A stretch of 64,000 bases of DNA from Gongronella butleri (Eukaryota > Mucoromycota > Mucoromycetes > Mucorales > Cunninghamellaceae), in contig JAIWZP010000011.1 of the NCBI GenBank assembly GCA_025201375.1, forward strand, positions 578,133 through 642,132, given 5' to 3'. The first letter of the stretch is position 1. The number at the start of each line of letters is the position of its first letter. The position numbers and the translations under genes are program-made. Positions 1 through 12,316 of the stretch are shown here, one piece after another. Below the pieces are notes generated by a model, which made no database searches, was not told the origin of the DNA, and saw only the letters and a program-made list of their open reading frames with translations.

Positions 1-1009
1 TGATCCACTGGTGCACGCCGGACGCCATCCACGCATGCGGGTCCAACTCGCCCTCGCATGATCACTCCACCATGTCGTCGTCTTCGTCGCTGCCTTCTAT
101 CATTGCCGCGCCTTCCACCCCGCAGCTCGTCACACCGACCTCTAAACCCGCGCAGAAATTGGTGCAACCTGACTTAGTGACGATCGACTATGGATCGACG
201 CTCGTGGCCGATGCCCATTTCCGCTTCCATGAACACCACCACCACCAGCATCACCAGCATCATCATCATTCGCAGGATGATGAGGAAGCCCAATTGGCCC
301 CGGAGCTGCACCATGACCACCACAATCACCATGATCATCATGGCCATGATCATGAAAACAGCGACAGTCAGCCATTGGACATTGAAAATGATCGTTTCCG
401 TTTCTGGAGCATTGGCATCCAGACAGCCATTGCCATCTGCATTCACAAATTCCCTGGTATGAACAAAAAACGACGAAAAAGAAACAAATTTGGCTCATCT
501 TTTTCGATTTTTTTCGCATTTTTTTTTTCTAGAGGGCATGATCATGTTCATTTCCAACCAGGCATCGTCGACGCTTGGTGTCAGTGTAGCGGTAGCCATG
601 TCTATCCACAACTTGACCGAGGGCTTCATGATGGCCTTGCCCATCTATTATGCGACGGGTTCGCGGGCCTCGGCTTTTCTGTATGCGTCGCTGATGGGCG
701 GTCTCTCGCAGCCATTGGGTGCCCTGTTCGGCTTGCTCACTTTCCAATCCGTCAACCAGGACCAGGAGGATAGACTTTTTGGCATCACTTTTGGTATCAT
801 CAGCGGAATGATGACTTTTATCACAATTCAGGTACGCAGAAAAAAAGAAAAACCAGGCATTGTCGTTCTCGAATCTCATTTTTTTTTCACAGAGCATGCT
901 CCCGCAAGCGATCAAAGTAGATACCCCTCGCAATGGCCACGTCGTCTTTTTCTTCTTCATTGGTGTCGCACTCGTCGGGTTTGCGTCGATTCTAAAGTCG
1001 GGTGCGTAG
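1..1009 (+). CDS. ZIP-family zinc transporter, 5'-truncated by the window edge
   Basis: 3' part of a ZIP (SLC39-type) divalent-metal transporter, which would move zinc into the cytosol from outside or from a vacuole/organelle. Exons are 1-456, 533-831 and 893-1009; the frame is open from base 3, so the real start probably lies upstream and the ATG at 72 is internal. A His/Asp-rich cytosolic loop (bases ~230-360, repeated HH and HDH) is followed by the two metal-site helices: the first carries HKFPEG across the exon 1/2 junction, the second carries HNLTEG followed by LPIYYATGSR. This order is the family signature. The last exon encodes a terminal hydrophobic helix ending in KSGA. The intron donors are GTATGA and GTACGC, and both acceptors follow T-runs. 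Organellar (Zrt3-like) versus plasma-membrane location cannot be decided without the N-terminus. Confidence 0.85.
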
Positions 1010-1565
1010 CAACACCGCTTGTAATATAGCCTTTGTGCATGCAGCTTTTTTTTTCCAAAGCAAAACAAACCTTGATATCCCCCTCGCCTCGACCTGCTTT
1101 TTCTTGGCCATTTTGCCGTTTTTATTTTGTTTATCCCATCCCCCAATTGGCCTCATTTGATCAAAGTTGTTGTAAATAAAGCACGCGTCTTTTTGCTTTT
1201 TCTTTGTGATTAGCCTAGTACAACAAGTCAATTGCAATTGCAACGCCCCCGGCTCGTGTGCCAAAGCGTCCCTGCCTCCTCTGCGAGCGACTGTCGCCGA
1301 GCAAATGGACGCATGAGGGCTGACACTGCATGCATGAGCCAAAAATAAAAAATGAGCAGGCTCATTAATATAACTTGCAAGCACCTGATTTGTTTCTGCC
1401 ACTGAGCGGCGCGGACAGCACCGACATCTGGCACTCTACGATGTACTAGCGCGCCGACATCATGCATTGTGCATCCAAGTCCTGTTTTTTATTTTTTTAT
1501 GATGATGACTCGTTCTATCATATGGCCGGCGTCCAGGACAAAAAGAAATGCGTCGCCAATTGGTC

Positions 1566-3065
1566 TCAGACGCTCCTAAACAGATTATGAACGGGCGCGT
1601 ATAGATTGGGATCTTCCTTGCCGCCTGTCCAAGCAAAACGCAGCGCGCGGTACACAAACCCGACAGTGACGACGGAACCGCCAATAATACCAAAGAGGCG
1701 CACGACCAAATCGAACAATGAGCGGTGTGTCTCTTTGATGACCACCGTCACAGCCTCGAGATCGTACTTGAAAAAGATGCCAGGCACCACTTGTGCGGAC
1801 AATTTCTCGGGGAACGTACGACGCGCATCCGTCACGGCATACTGGTTAGTCAGCAGCATCTTGCCGTGCTTGTCAAAATAGGTCGTCGGAACAACTGACA
1901 AAAAGTAATCAAACGCCTCAAAATCTACAAACAATCAACAATGAGCCGTGTGAACGCGTGTATTTCGCGTCTTTTTTTTTTTTTCTTACGTGTCTCGGCC
2001 ACCTCCAGACTATTATCGAGCGGATTCACCAGACTGGGATAAAATTCGCCAAAGGAGAACTCGTCAATGCGGTGCGTAAAGTTCATCACTAAAAAAAAAA
2101 AAAAAAGGTCAGCGAAACGCGTGTCTTTTTTTGTTTTTCGTTCATTTACCTGCGTGATCCGTGTGCTGTCCCTCTGTAGATAAAGAAAGCTAATTGAGCA
2201 AGCCGATTTCTCAGGGCGTGGGCACGTGATCTTACGGTATCCATGGCCGGCGGCCGTGATGTGAAGGTTGGCGGCTAGCTTGTTGGCTTGTATGGAGCCA
2301 AAGATACGGCATGCGCCCATGTCAATGGCGACCTTCGTATCGTACGCCTGTCCGCTCGCTGCCTTGACAATCTCCTTGATATATTTCGGGTCATTCAGCG
2401 TTCTTGAAAATGGGGAGAAAAAAAAAGACAAAAAAAGGCAAAAACACAAAAAAAGACGCGTCAATTTCAATTGCACGCGCCATGCGCATAAACACACCGC
2501 TGACTTACTTGCCACTGTTGGCCTTGGTCGTGGAAAACTCGGTCTACAAGAAAGAAAATTCATCCACTGGCACTCATGACAAGCTATTTGACAGGATCGC
2601 CTTACCGGAATCATCTTCAAATTATCGGACAGGTGCAGCCGCTGGCCAGACACGTCGTAGACATGGACAAGGAGCACTGTGAAAGAGTCCAATGAGTCAA
2701 CTGTCGATCTTGGATGCGATGGACGCGTCCATTGAGCATGATTTGTGCATACCTGTGCATGGCATGGCGACCGTCAGGTCCATATTCACCTGTAGGCGCT
2801 TGTCTATGCTTGCGTCCAACGTAAAGTCGTATTGGACCTGAGTGCGGCGGTACCTGTCACAAAAAAATGAGAGTTAGCCCATGAAACACCTCTTTTTACG
2901 AGTTTACACTTACTCTGACAGCTCGCTCCACGTAAGAAACAGCAAAAAGCAGGCGAGCAGCACAGACAGCAGCCCACCCTTCTCGCTTCGGCTCTGGTTG
3001 TCGGCCTCCACCTTGGGAAACGCATCAAAGACCACAGCTTTATCCGCCAGTCGCCGTATTGACAT
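1566..3065 (-). CDS. ERV41: Erv41/ERGIC2-like ER-Golgi cargo receptor subunit
   Basis: 335-aa COPII vesicle protein that cycles between ER and Golgi and works in a complex with Erv46. Exons (complement): 3065-2914, 2853-2753, 2676-2606, 2543-2509, 2402-2236, 2173-2150, 2088-1990, 1924-1566. The N-terminus has VVFDAFPKVEAD before the first membrane helix (GGLLSVLLACFLLFLTW), then the lumenal stretch INMDLTVAMPC-like, DVSGQRLHL, MNFTHRIDEFSFGEFYP and VNPLDN, and near the C-terminus VVPGIFFKYDLEAV followed by a second helix (RLFGIIGGSVVTVGFVYRAL). Two helices flanking a lumenal domain, and no Cys-rich motif, favour Erv41 over Erv46. Start chosen at MSIRR because the family begins a few residues before FPKV. 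Exon 6 is only 24 nt. No convincing upstream coding exon was found. Confidence 0.88.
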
Positions 3066-5251
3066 TAAATCGTTCTCTATCAAAGCAAACGCGTCCCACG
3101 TGAGTGCCTCACAGATCGATCTGCGCAAGAGTTGTACCTGAAAAAAGGATGAAGGGAGAAGAACAAAAGAAAAAAAAAAGAGGGTAAGTCCTGGGTGAAC
3201 ACAAAGAATCCAACAGGAACCCAATTGAATAGTGACACAGATTGGATCTCCGCATTTCTCGCCACGTTATCCGTCTCCTTGGCACCGTGTTGGTTTGCTC
3301 TGTTGCTTCTTTCATGAACAAATTCGGCGTCATTTTTATACGCAATGGATGCCAAAGAGGTAAAACGCACATTTCTCTTGAGAATCACCATAATACTATC
3401 TTTGTACTTGATGCCAACGCGCTATCCTGAAGTCGCCCACTCACCCGCTTTCTAATGCGACATTTCAAGCGGTCCTGCGATGCGTGACATGCGAGAATGA
3501 CTCGATTTTAAGCTTTTGCCTATTTTTGCAGGCGCAAGTTGTCCGGTCACCATCAAAAGTCGATGGATAATTGATCATCGTGCGCGACTCTGTACGTGGT
3601 CAGCAGCAGCGTCAAAGAACCATCGTAAAACAAAAGAAATCCAAGTGAGAAAAACAAAAATAAAAAAATCTCAAGCCATTGAAATGCAAAAAGATCATGC
3701 TGCTTATGATATTCGTCATTCTGACATCATCACACTATTACGTGCTCCATGGATTCGGTAGTCAAGGCAAGAATATTAAAGCAGCTACGCCAAAACCTCT
3801 TTTTTCATTCGAAATACGCGAATGACTCGATAAGTTACAAAGAATCTAGAGTGACTCTTGGACGGAAAATAATACAGCTTCCTGGCTCTCGAATGGCGTT
3901 GATTTTTTTTTTTTTTTTGGAGCACTGACCTTTGATGTGAGTAAAGCGTACAAAGGCGATAAAACATCCATTTCGGCTTTTTGAGAGACGTCTTGAGAGC
4001 CTATTGGCTGACTTTTGTACCGCGTAGTAAAGGCCGCGCCAGGCTTTCATTTGAGGTCACCTTGGCAGCACTGCGATCATTAAATGGCGAGCAGGAGCCA
4101 GAATGAAAAGTGGCCAAAAATCCTGGACCATCCCCTGGCCAATTTTCGAAAACCTAAAAAGGTCGCCAGATCGCCACGAAACTTGGAGGGTAGCAGGACT
4201 GCAGGGTTCGCAACCATGATGACTATGGCGCGAACGAACATTTTTATGCCGGTTGGCGAGAAAGTCGATAAAAATGCACCAAAAACGCCGTATTTCAATC
4301 ACACGCCATGGATAGACGAGTGCTTTTAGCGGGCTGAAACAAACATATCTCGCGCACATCGATCGTACGCGCACGTGAATGCCGGTGATCTCAAGAAAAC
4401 ACGCTTTGCACGTGAATGGCGACGCGCCGAAACCGCGTTTTTTGAGAATAATTTTCAGCGCGTCGATGCTCTAGATCGCGTACAAACATCGCTCCGCGCA
4501 ATGCCCACACGTTATACTTTTGGATGATTCTCTCCGAGGAAATGTCAGCTGATCGACTCTAGCTCATTCGCACATCGAATGATGAGCATTTGAAACAAAG
4601 ACCTCCAGCGCAATAAACTCCTATTTTCTCAAAATCCACAACGTAGAATCTCGTGAAACTCGACTCATTGTTACTACTCTGTGACACACACAGTTCCTAT
4701 AAGTTTGGGGTCGTTCGGCAGTGCAGACTTGTTTTCTGTGAAAATCGGCGCGGCTGCGCGCCAATTTTCAAATAGGCATCGTTCGTCAAATTGTGCTCAC
4801 AGAGACACAAAGAAAGGCTCAAATGAAAGCCTGGTTCCTCTTTTTTCATTTTTTGTAAAAAGTAGCCAATGAAACACGTGCCACTCTACTATTGTACCAC
4901 GCTTGCGCGCACAAGAAACGCACAACATCGCACAAAACTCATCTTGCGACGCAAATTTGAATGGTGACGTGGGATTGGACGCACACCAGCTCTTCCCTGG
5001 TAATGTTCAATTCGATCAAAACCCAGTCTACCGACGCACCAAGACCTAAAATAAAAATTTCACGGTTTTCCAAGATAATTGTTTCTCAATCCCTGTCAAC
5101 CCACCACTGCTCGAATACTATGGAGCCATTTAAGCATCAATCAGTTGTAATGCAAGAAATTTGAACAAAAAAAAAGCATTTTTGACAATTTTATATGCAA
5201 AAGCCAAAAAAAAAAAAAGCCAAAAAAAAAAATTTTGACCTCGACAGAGGC
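3066..5251. other. gene-poor stretch, no supported gene
   Basis: About 2.2 kb without a frame that resembles a protein or can be joined by plausible splice sites. The first ~300 bases are presumably the promoter/5' leader of the Erv41 gene. The rest is AT-rich with scattered A/T runs, and resembles the diverged repeat deserts at 13-18 kb and 39-45 kb in texture. I could not align it convincingly to them by eye. Confidence 0.5.
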
Positions 5252-5256
5252 AAAAA
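5252..5256 (-). terminator. Pol III T-run terminator of tRNA-Leu
   Basis: Five T residues on the minus strand begin six bases beyond the discriminator base of the tRNA, the usual RNA polymerase III stop signal. Confidence 0.7.
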
Positions 5257-5261
5257 GATAC

Positions 5262-5343
5262 TGCTTGCTAGCGGATTCGAACCGCTGCCTCTTGCGAGAC
5301 TGCAACTTGAGTGCAGCGCCTTAGACCGCTCGGCCAAACAAGC
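5262..5343 (-). tRNA. tRNA-Leu (anticodon CAA)
   Basis: An 82-nt type II tRNA. The acceptor stem pairs GCTTGTT with AGCAAGC (one G-T pair), followed by discriminator A. The D arm contains TGGCCGAGCGGTCTAAGGC, the eukaryotic tRNA-Leu A-box. The anticodon stem CTGCA/TGCAG encloses the 7-nt loop CTCAAGT, giving anticodon CAA. A long variable arm (TCTCGCAAGAGG) follows, and the T arm has GGTTCGAATCC. No intron is present in the anticodon loop, although fungal tRNA-Leu(CAA) genes often have one. CCA is not encoded, as expected. Confidence 0.95.
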
Positions 5344-5869
5344 ACATGTTTTACAGGAATCTTTCTGTTTTATAAAAGTCTTTTCAAAAATTGGAAAACT
5401 TGTAATTGGCATGCCAATTTAGCATTAAACGAAAGATTGAGCGTTTGCCTATTCAATGATGAGATTAAATTAGAGTTTTAATTTGTGCAGAAAGGGAAAA
5501 TGTTCGAGCAAGGTGCAAATTTGGCTTGCAGAAAATTGCCAAATTTGGCAGGTGCAGTTTCTTCGCTCAGTACCATACGATTCGCAGGTACGACAACAGC
5601 TGATCCCATCAATAAATCCAAGTCTGCACAGGACTTGTTCCAAAATTGAATAGTTTGTCTTGTCCATGAGATCAGCACGTTCAAATCTCATCAAACTTTT
5701 TGCAACCAATGTGTCCCACACAAGAAAGATTCTGTAGCGTTTTTTGGTACCAATCGGTCAAGTCTCAAGTGAGTTGTGTCGAAAAGCGCATAAACAAAAA
5801 TTTGACACCAGTTTTTTTTATATTATACAGCAAATAAACCGCTTTGTGTGATTATTTCCTGCATCGACG
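5344..5869. other. intergenic, nothing recognised
   Basis: AT-rich sequence between the tRNA and a weak ORF. No RNA gene or supported coding frame is seen. Confidence 0.4.
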
Positions 5870-6237
5870 ATGAGAAGAATCTCACGTCCTGATCAGCAGA
5901 CGATGGATCAATTGGCTACAGATGCAGGTGGGTTTGTGATGGCAAAAAAAAAAAAAAAAAAAAAAAAAAGAAACGTCATCAGCGGGTCAATCTTTGATCC
6001 TTTTTTTTTTTTTTTTTTGTGTGTGTGTGTTGGGCTGCAGTGTTCACAGGATTCTGCAGAAAGTGTGGCTCCATTGGATCCTGGATGATCCTATTTTGGG
6101 CCATACGTAGGGCACGCTTGTCGTTGTTTTTCTTTGATTTTAGGGTCCCTTTTCCGCTTTTTCATATGGTATTCACAGCCTTCCTCGCCACTGTGTACCC
6201 ATGCCGCGCATGCGTGTTGCCCGCTCGAAAATCGTGA
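5870..6237 (+). CDS. possible small two-exon ORF, uncharacterised
   Basis: Weak candidate. ATG at 5870 opens 19 codons (MRRISRPDQQTMDQLATDA), then a GT donor at 5928 and, after an intron with a long A-run and a T/GT run, an AG at 6040. The second exon reads VFTGFCRKCGSIGSWMILFW and stays open to a stop at 6237, giving 84 aa with one or two hydrophobic segments. The size and hydrophobic middle resemble small ER membrane proteins, but I do not recognise a family, and a further intron (GTAGGG at about 6105 to an AG near 6178) would change the C-terminus. It may not be a gene. Confidence 0.3.
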
Positions 6238-6933
6238 AAAAGAGGGAGGCGCGCGGATCTGGCAGCCCGACACCCGACATCGTGCTTTTATTCTAATTTT
6301 TGCTGCTCTGGATAGACTGATGGTGCGTCCTCGCGTTTGTTTAAGGCCATAGTCCGCATTGAAGCGTGCATGCTCATGTGCGTCGTCAGCAAAGCAATGG
6401 AATGGGTAATCCATTGATCATTGCCCGGCTAGACGCTAAAAAGTGTCGCGAGACGCGAACAGGCCCTGTGTAACCATGCTGGCCAATGCGCACCTTGGGT
6501 CTGTTTGGGCTTCTGGAGAACAAAGCACAGGACCATCCTATGTTCTGGCCCCCCTCTCTTTTTTTATCCATTGATTCCTCTTCCCTGTGTTCTGTCCACC
6601 ATTGACAATTACCAAAAGACGCTGCAATGCCTAAAAGAGGGTCGTCCAAAACATCTAAAATAAAAAAAAGAGAGAAAAAAAAAAGGGCTCGGGCGACAAC
6701 CTCCCAGGAGATCCGCTCGGCGCTAAAAATAGCCAGGCGATGTCAAAACTTGGGCAAGCCCTCTTTTTTTGGAAGATGTTTTTTTAGCCCTGGCTTGGCG
6801 CATAAAAAGACCATCTGACACCATCATCCCCTTTTGTTTCCGATCCTTTTGATCATTCTTCTCTTTCCACTTCTCTTTTTTATTTTCTACTCACCTTCCT
6901 ACCGACTCTTTTCAATCGATAAAAACAAAAAAC
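6238..6933. other. intergenic, nothing recognised
   Basis: No supported coding frame. The last ~100 bases are pyrimidine-rich and probably the core promoter/leader of the next gene. Confidence 0.4.
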
Positions 6934-7376
6934 ATGGGCTGCTGCAATTCATCCGAAGTAAGATCCGTGACGCGCGTCGCGACGAGTGCACTGATCCCAA
7001 TTCCCGGTACGCGGATCACGCTTTCTTTTTTTTTTTTTTTTATATGAACTAGGCGACTGTGCACGAGGTTGTGTTTGATGAACAAGGAATTGCCAAGCGT
7101 GTGGCCAAGGGCCAAGGCACTCACTTGATTCACGTGTACTCTGACATGGAAACGGACATTCAGAAGAAGGTGGAGCCCGTGGTGCTGCCATCCGAATATC
7201 ACAAGCAGGTCGTCGAGCCAAAAGCACCGCAGGCCGCGTACTTGCCCGCTCCAGCGCCAACCACAGGCAGTCTTAAACGCAAAGGAACAATCACACGACC
7301 ATCCTCCATATCCAAGCGTGTCCAGCCGGCCCCCTGGTCCGTGGCGCCACAGCCCGCAGCTCCAATGGCTGCGTAA
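6934..7376 (+). CDS. small protein with N-terminal MGCC acylation motif, unknown function
   Basis: 115-aa protein of unknown family, exons 6934-6957 and 7053-7376. The first exon encodes only MGCCNSSE. Gly2 followed by two Cys and a Ser at position 6 fits N-myristoylation plus palmitoylation, so membrane attachment is likely (inference). The second exon encodes a charged segment (HEVVFDEQGIAKRVAKGQGT, then LIHVYSDMETDI) and a Pro/Ala-rich basic tail with possible phosphosites (LKRKGTITRPSSISKR). The donor GTAAGA and an acceptor after an 18-nt T-run support the junction, and the pyrimidine-rich sequence before the ATG looks like a fungal leader. It could be an anchor for a membrane signalling complex, but I see no homology to prove it. 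Confidence 0.65.
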
Positions 7377-8970
7377 GCGCGCGCACAACATCCCCTTTTT
7401 TTCCCCATCATTTCCCTTTTACCTTCTGTATATTTTAACCTCATTCCCATTCTTTGCCCATATCCGTCCTTTCTTATCATGAAAACGAGCGGCTAAAATA
7501 GCCTCCAACTCGATTTGTTTCAAAACACTATAAATAAAAATCCATTGTTTGTCTCAAAATGAAGCTTTAGCCAGAAAAAGAAGCGCGCCTCCTTTTCATG
7601 CCGATCAAAGATCACAAGGCGGCGGAGTTTGAGTTTCATGTTCGCCTGCCAGGCGGCCTTGAAATGAAGGCTCAGCGCGCTGAGTCGCTGCTTTTGCATT
7701 TCTTCTTTGCTTTTTTTTTTTCTTTTACTCCAGTGATGGATTGATTTTCTTTTGGGCATGGCATGGTAAGTCAATGGCAAAATGGATACTCAAGGCCAGA
7801 TGGATGAATTGATGGATGCGCAATTGGGATGGATGGATGCAAGGATGGATGGATGGATGGATGGATGAACGACGCGTTTGCTCATTTTTCCCTTTTTTTG
7901 GGCATTTGTAGATTATCCTTGTGCGCGACTGTTGCTCTCTTTCGCTGCAGAATCGCCTTATGCATGCTATTGGCACGGCGGGGATGTGGTGCGTGTCTAT
8001 GACAGGAGGTGTATACCTCTTGCTCAGCCGATGCTGCTACGCGTTTCTCTTTGCCGTGCTGATCTCGCGTAGGGGGGTCATGCATGACGTAAGATTCCAC
8101 GCACTGCCACTCTGCAGAGTGGTGGCGAGCACGTCGGCCTTGGCTCATGCAAATGGCAATTAGCGTGTGCCACAAAAAGGTACATTTAACAAAAATCAAG
8201 CAATGGCACGCGGCAAAACAAAAAAAGACAAGCTTGTGATGATTTGTTTAAAATATTTGCTACTTCAGAAGCATGAGGCTAATGAGATCAACCATTTCAC
8301 CAATTGTCTGATCACTTGTCTTTTTATTTTGCCCGTGCTTTTGCTATTTGAGCTCGTTTTTTCTTGCTTGGCAGCCATACTCACGCGCAATTTGATTCTT
8401 TTTAGGTAATTGATAGTCCCCAAGCGTGCCATTGGCGTCGCGACGGCTGGACTTCCCCCGTGCAGATTGGCTGTGTAGGATGATTTCGTCTTTTTATTTG
8501 CTACTTCTGAGCCACGAGGGCCATGAGAACATCTAATCCACAAGACCACTGAAACGTCATCTGCAACGGGCCACCGTCGCGCTTCTGTTGAATTTTGAGC
8601 GCGCGTGACTCATGATTCTTCTTTTATAGATTGCTTTTCAGCGCAAAAATACACACAGAGGGTCGTGCCGTGCTTTTTCCGGGTGAGTTGTGGCGGTGCG
8701 CTTGCTGCTGTCCGGCATCATCTGGTTGGGGTCGGTTCTTGTTCTGTCATTGTTCCATTGGAATCTCGGATCTCGTCATTTTGAATAAAAAAAATAAACT
8801 TTGCATGAAAATTGACTTGCGGAAAAAGGCGAAAGCCGATGGATGAGCCGAGGGCGTCTTAATGTAATGGCCTTCCATGGTCTCCATTCTCGAGCTGCTT
8901 CTTCCACTGCGCTCATCAGACTGAAATTGTGTTGCTCTTTTGCTTTTACAGTCAAATGTGTTGCTTTTAG
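7377..8970. other. intergenic, no supported gene
   Basis: About 1.6 kb with several short open frames but no joinable exons or recognisable family. It includes a GATG/GGAT simple repeat near 7790-7868. The 3' part is probably the promoter of the sugar transporter. Confidence 0.45.
7784..7868. repeat. GGAT/GATG simple-sequence tract
   Basis: Imperfect tetranucleotide repeat (GGATGGATGCAAGGATGG and similar), becoming perfect GGAT units at its 3' end. A slippage-type microsatellite. Confidence 0.8.
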
Positions 8971-9608
8971 ATGGCATCGCCTTTTTGGAGACTCTATGCC
9001 ATATGCAAGTAAGCAGGTGTCTTGCGTGTTTCCCTTTTTTTTTCCTTTACGCGCGGCTAATCTGGCACGAATTTATACAGCTTTGTAGCCATAGGCGGAT
9101 TTTTGGTAGGCAATTGGTCCGCGCACGCGCGTGATTTTGCTAATCAAGCTTTTGTTCTTGATGTGCTCAATGAAATGGATAGTATGGGTAAGCCAAGAAG
9201 GCCATTAAAGTCGCGTTGCGGCTTGCTGAGTCTTTTTATTTTTTTATTTTTTTATTTTTTTGCGCAGCTATGACAACGGCATCATTTCGGCTTGCATGAT
9301 GATGGATGATTTTGACCGCACCTTTTCATTGGACACGAGTCGAGCGAGCGTCTTGCTGGCCATTCCCTTGGCCAGCGCGGCCGTCACCGCCTTTGTAACT
9401 GAAAAACCGAATTGGACGATCGCATTTTCTGATGTGACACCTTTTTTATTATTATTATGAGGTCTCTGGCCCCATTGCAGATCAAATTGGGCGTCGCTTG
9501 TTTTTTGTTGTTGGGGGATGCATCCACACGGTCGGTGTGCTTATCCAGGTTGTTGGCAAATCCTTTTCTACGCTGATCGTAGGCAGATTGGTCATTGGCT
9601 GCTCACTC

Positions 9609-9650
<42 letters not shown>

Positions 9651-10914
9651 TGCGAATGGCGCAAACGACGCTCATGGCGCACCCTTTTTCATTGTTCAGC
9701 ATCTTCACGTTTTTGGTGCCCCTATGTAAGTGTGTCATGAGTCCCTTGGCATCGACGACTCATGCAAATAGCGCGTTTTACGCGTTTTTTATTTTCAAAA
9801 AAAGATCAATGTGAACTCGCACAGCCCGAGCATCGTGGGCGATTGATCACGTTTTATCAGTTGGCGGTGACAATCGGGTTCTGTTTGGCGTTTTGGATTG
9901 CGTACGGGACGTTTAACATGGGCGGGCACTGGCCATGGCAGCTACCGCTGATGTTGCAAATGGGCCCGTCGTTGGTGCTGCTCGTGGGCATCCCATTTGC
10001 CGTTCCCGAGACTCCGCGATTCCTCATTTACACAAAGCGACGCGACAAGGCGGACAAGATCCTTGCCAAGCTGCGGATGCGCGGTCAGCTAAATGAACGC
10101 TATATAAAACAGCAACAGCAACAACAACAGCAAGAAAAGGCAGAGGAAACGACAGCGTGCGATGAATTAACGCGTGCGCCATCGACGAGTAGCACGAGCA
10201 CCGCGCACGCGGAAATCAAAGTGGCCGACCGTGGCACGGATCACGTCACACTGACGGGGGACGGCGGCGGCACGCGCTCGCCGTCGATCAAAGATGCGGC
10301 TAACACTGCGCCGTCTTTGAAAATGAGCGCGTACAGCGAGGTGGAGATGCTGGAAATGGAATATTTGGGAATTATCGAGGAGGTCAGCTTTGAGCGGCAG
10401 TGCAGCACGTCGTACGCGTCGCTTTTAGCCAAGGGCAATGACAATAACCGCAAGCGGCTATTCCTGGGCATGGGCCTACACATGATGACTCAATTCACAG
10501 GCATCAATGCCTTGCTGTAAGCACGCGCACCCTCATATTTTTGCCGAAAAAGGTAATCCCTTGCCATTGACCTCCCCTCCCTCCTTTTTTTTTCATTTAG
10601 GTTCCATTTGCCGCGTATCATGGTCACCATGGGCTTGGCTAAAACGAATTCGGTGCTACTCGGTAAGGAAATTCAGGGGCAAAAGTGGAGGTGGCGGCAC
10701 TCTTAACTTCACACACGCCATCGCACCAAAAAAAAAAAACATCGCTGATTGCATTATATCTGCATAATAGGCAATGGTGTAGGCGGCTTGGTCAATATGC
10801 TTGCCACTATCATGGTGTTTTTTTATGTACACACAATCTGCAAAAAAAAAAAAGGAGAAAACATGTCACGGGATGGACAATCGCTGATCGGCTACATTCT
10901 CACCCTCCCCTCTC

Positions 10915-10958
<44 letters not shown>

Positions 10959-11804
10959 GTAGATCGACCGATGGGGCCGACGGCGGATTCTCATTGTAGG
11001 TGCACTTGCCATGTGTGTGTGCATGATTTTGATCAGTGTGGTGATGGGCGTGTTTAGCAAAGAGATCCCTGCGGTGTATGAGGCCGAAGAGCACGTGTTT
11101 GTGTACATGACAAACAACAAGGCGTCCATGGCGGTGTTTGCGCTGCTTTGCCTGTTTCTTGCATGCTTTGCCATGTCGTGGGGTGCCATGGGTTGGATCC
11201 TTCCAGCAGAAATCTACCCGCAGCACATCCGCGCACGCGCCATGGGCATCACGACCGCTTCCATGTTCGCGTTTAGCTTGCTCGTGACGCAAGTAACGCC
11301 CTTTTTGTTCCAAGCGATTGGCTGGCGCACCTATGTGATCTTTGCCGGCCTTGTTGCCTTGAACGCCGTCATTGTCCACCTGATCTATCCAGAAACACGC
11401 GTAAGAATTGCCCATCGGGGTCGAAAAAAAGGAGAAATACCCCGTGACACCTTTTTATTCTTTTTCTCTTTGTTCGACAGGGCAAGACACTGGAGGAGAT
11501 CCAATTGCAATTCAGCGGCGCGCTGGTGGACCAGAGCCCCCAGGCACATCACCCTGCGACGGCGGCGGAGGCGTGGGACAAGGTGGCGGAGTTGTGCCGC
11601 CCACACAAGATGAGCAACTCATCGCCAGCGACCATGACGCATGCAAACGAGTCACTTGGCAGCGGCGGCACCAACCAAGCGACTGGTATCATGCAAAAGA
11701 ATTACGACAAGGCCGTCCAGCAGAAATTTGAAGCGTCGCTTCAGGAGCGCAATGGCAAGCAACAGCATCATTTGTTTACATATGGCTTGAAAGAGCATGT
11801 CTAA
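8971..11804 (+). CDS. MFS sugar transporter (653 aa) with a predicted 5-nt microexon
   Basis: Plasma-membrane hexose-type transporter of the sugar porter family, 12 helices expected. Exons: 8971-9008, 9081-9105, 9183-9187, 9268-9394, 9462-9610, 9700-9725, 9805-10516, 10601-10662, 10771-10826, 10963-11400, 11481-11804. Family marks in order: GGFLYGYDNG, ADQIGRR, IVGRLVIGCSLG, CELAQPEHRGRL, VPETPRFL, MTQFTGINALLF, YIDRWGRRRI, WGAMGWILPAEIYP, PETRGKTLEEI. Exon 3 is only TATGG. Without it the helix 1 signature cannot be read in frame; with it all phases fit and the flanking introns are 77 and 80 nt. The central loop is long, with a Gln-run near 10110 and Ser/Thr-rich sequence. The C-terminal tail is also long (about 100 residues). 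Substrate not predictable. Confidence 0.9.
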
Positions 11805-12316
11805 TCATAATAATTAAAAAAGCGGGACAGCCATCGGCAGCGCGCCGGTGGTCCGTCACAAAGAGATTTCCATTTTCACGGCGGAGAACGTTGCGGCGAT
11901 GAAAATTGGAAAAGGGCATCCCTTTTGATACGCCCTTCATTGCCTTTCAGGGCAATGCCGTGGTGATGTGAGTGTGAAATGTGTCGGATGTGTGGATCTC
12001 GTGGGCTCACTTCAAACGTATGGTCACAACGAAATTGCCTTTCTCGGGCATCCCGCGACGTGTGTGTGGCACTTGCAATTTGTTTTGATTTTGAACCCCC
12101 TATTCTTCAATTCTCTTTGTTTGAAAAAGCCAACCTCCTTGTTTTTTTTGCGCGTCATCGTCCATCATCCGTTGATTTTGTATATAATTCACGCCCTGTT
12201 TCATTGTTTTCTTTTCTTTTTTTCATTTTTTTTCTCTGCTTTGTTCTCTCTATTTAATAATGCTTGACCACGTTTACCCATCATCACTGCCTGTTTTGCC
12301 CCCCACCACGAAAAAC
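11805..12316. other. intergenic between sugar transporter and cyclin
   Basis: 3' region of the transporter followed by a pyrimidine-rich promoter-like stretch (12100-12300). No gene seen. Confidence 0.5.
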
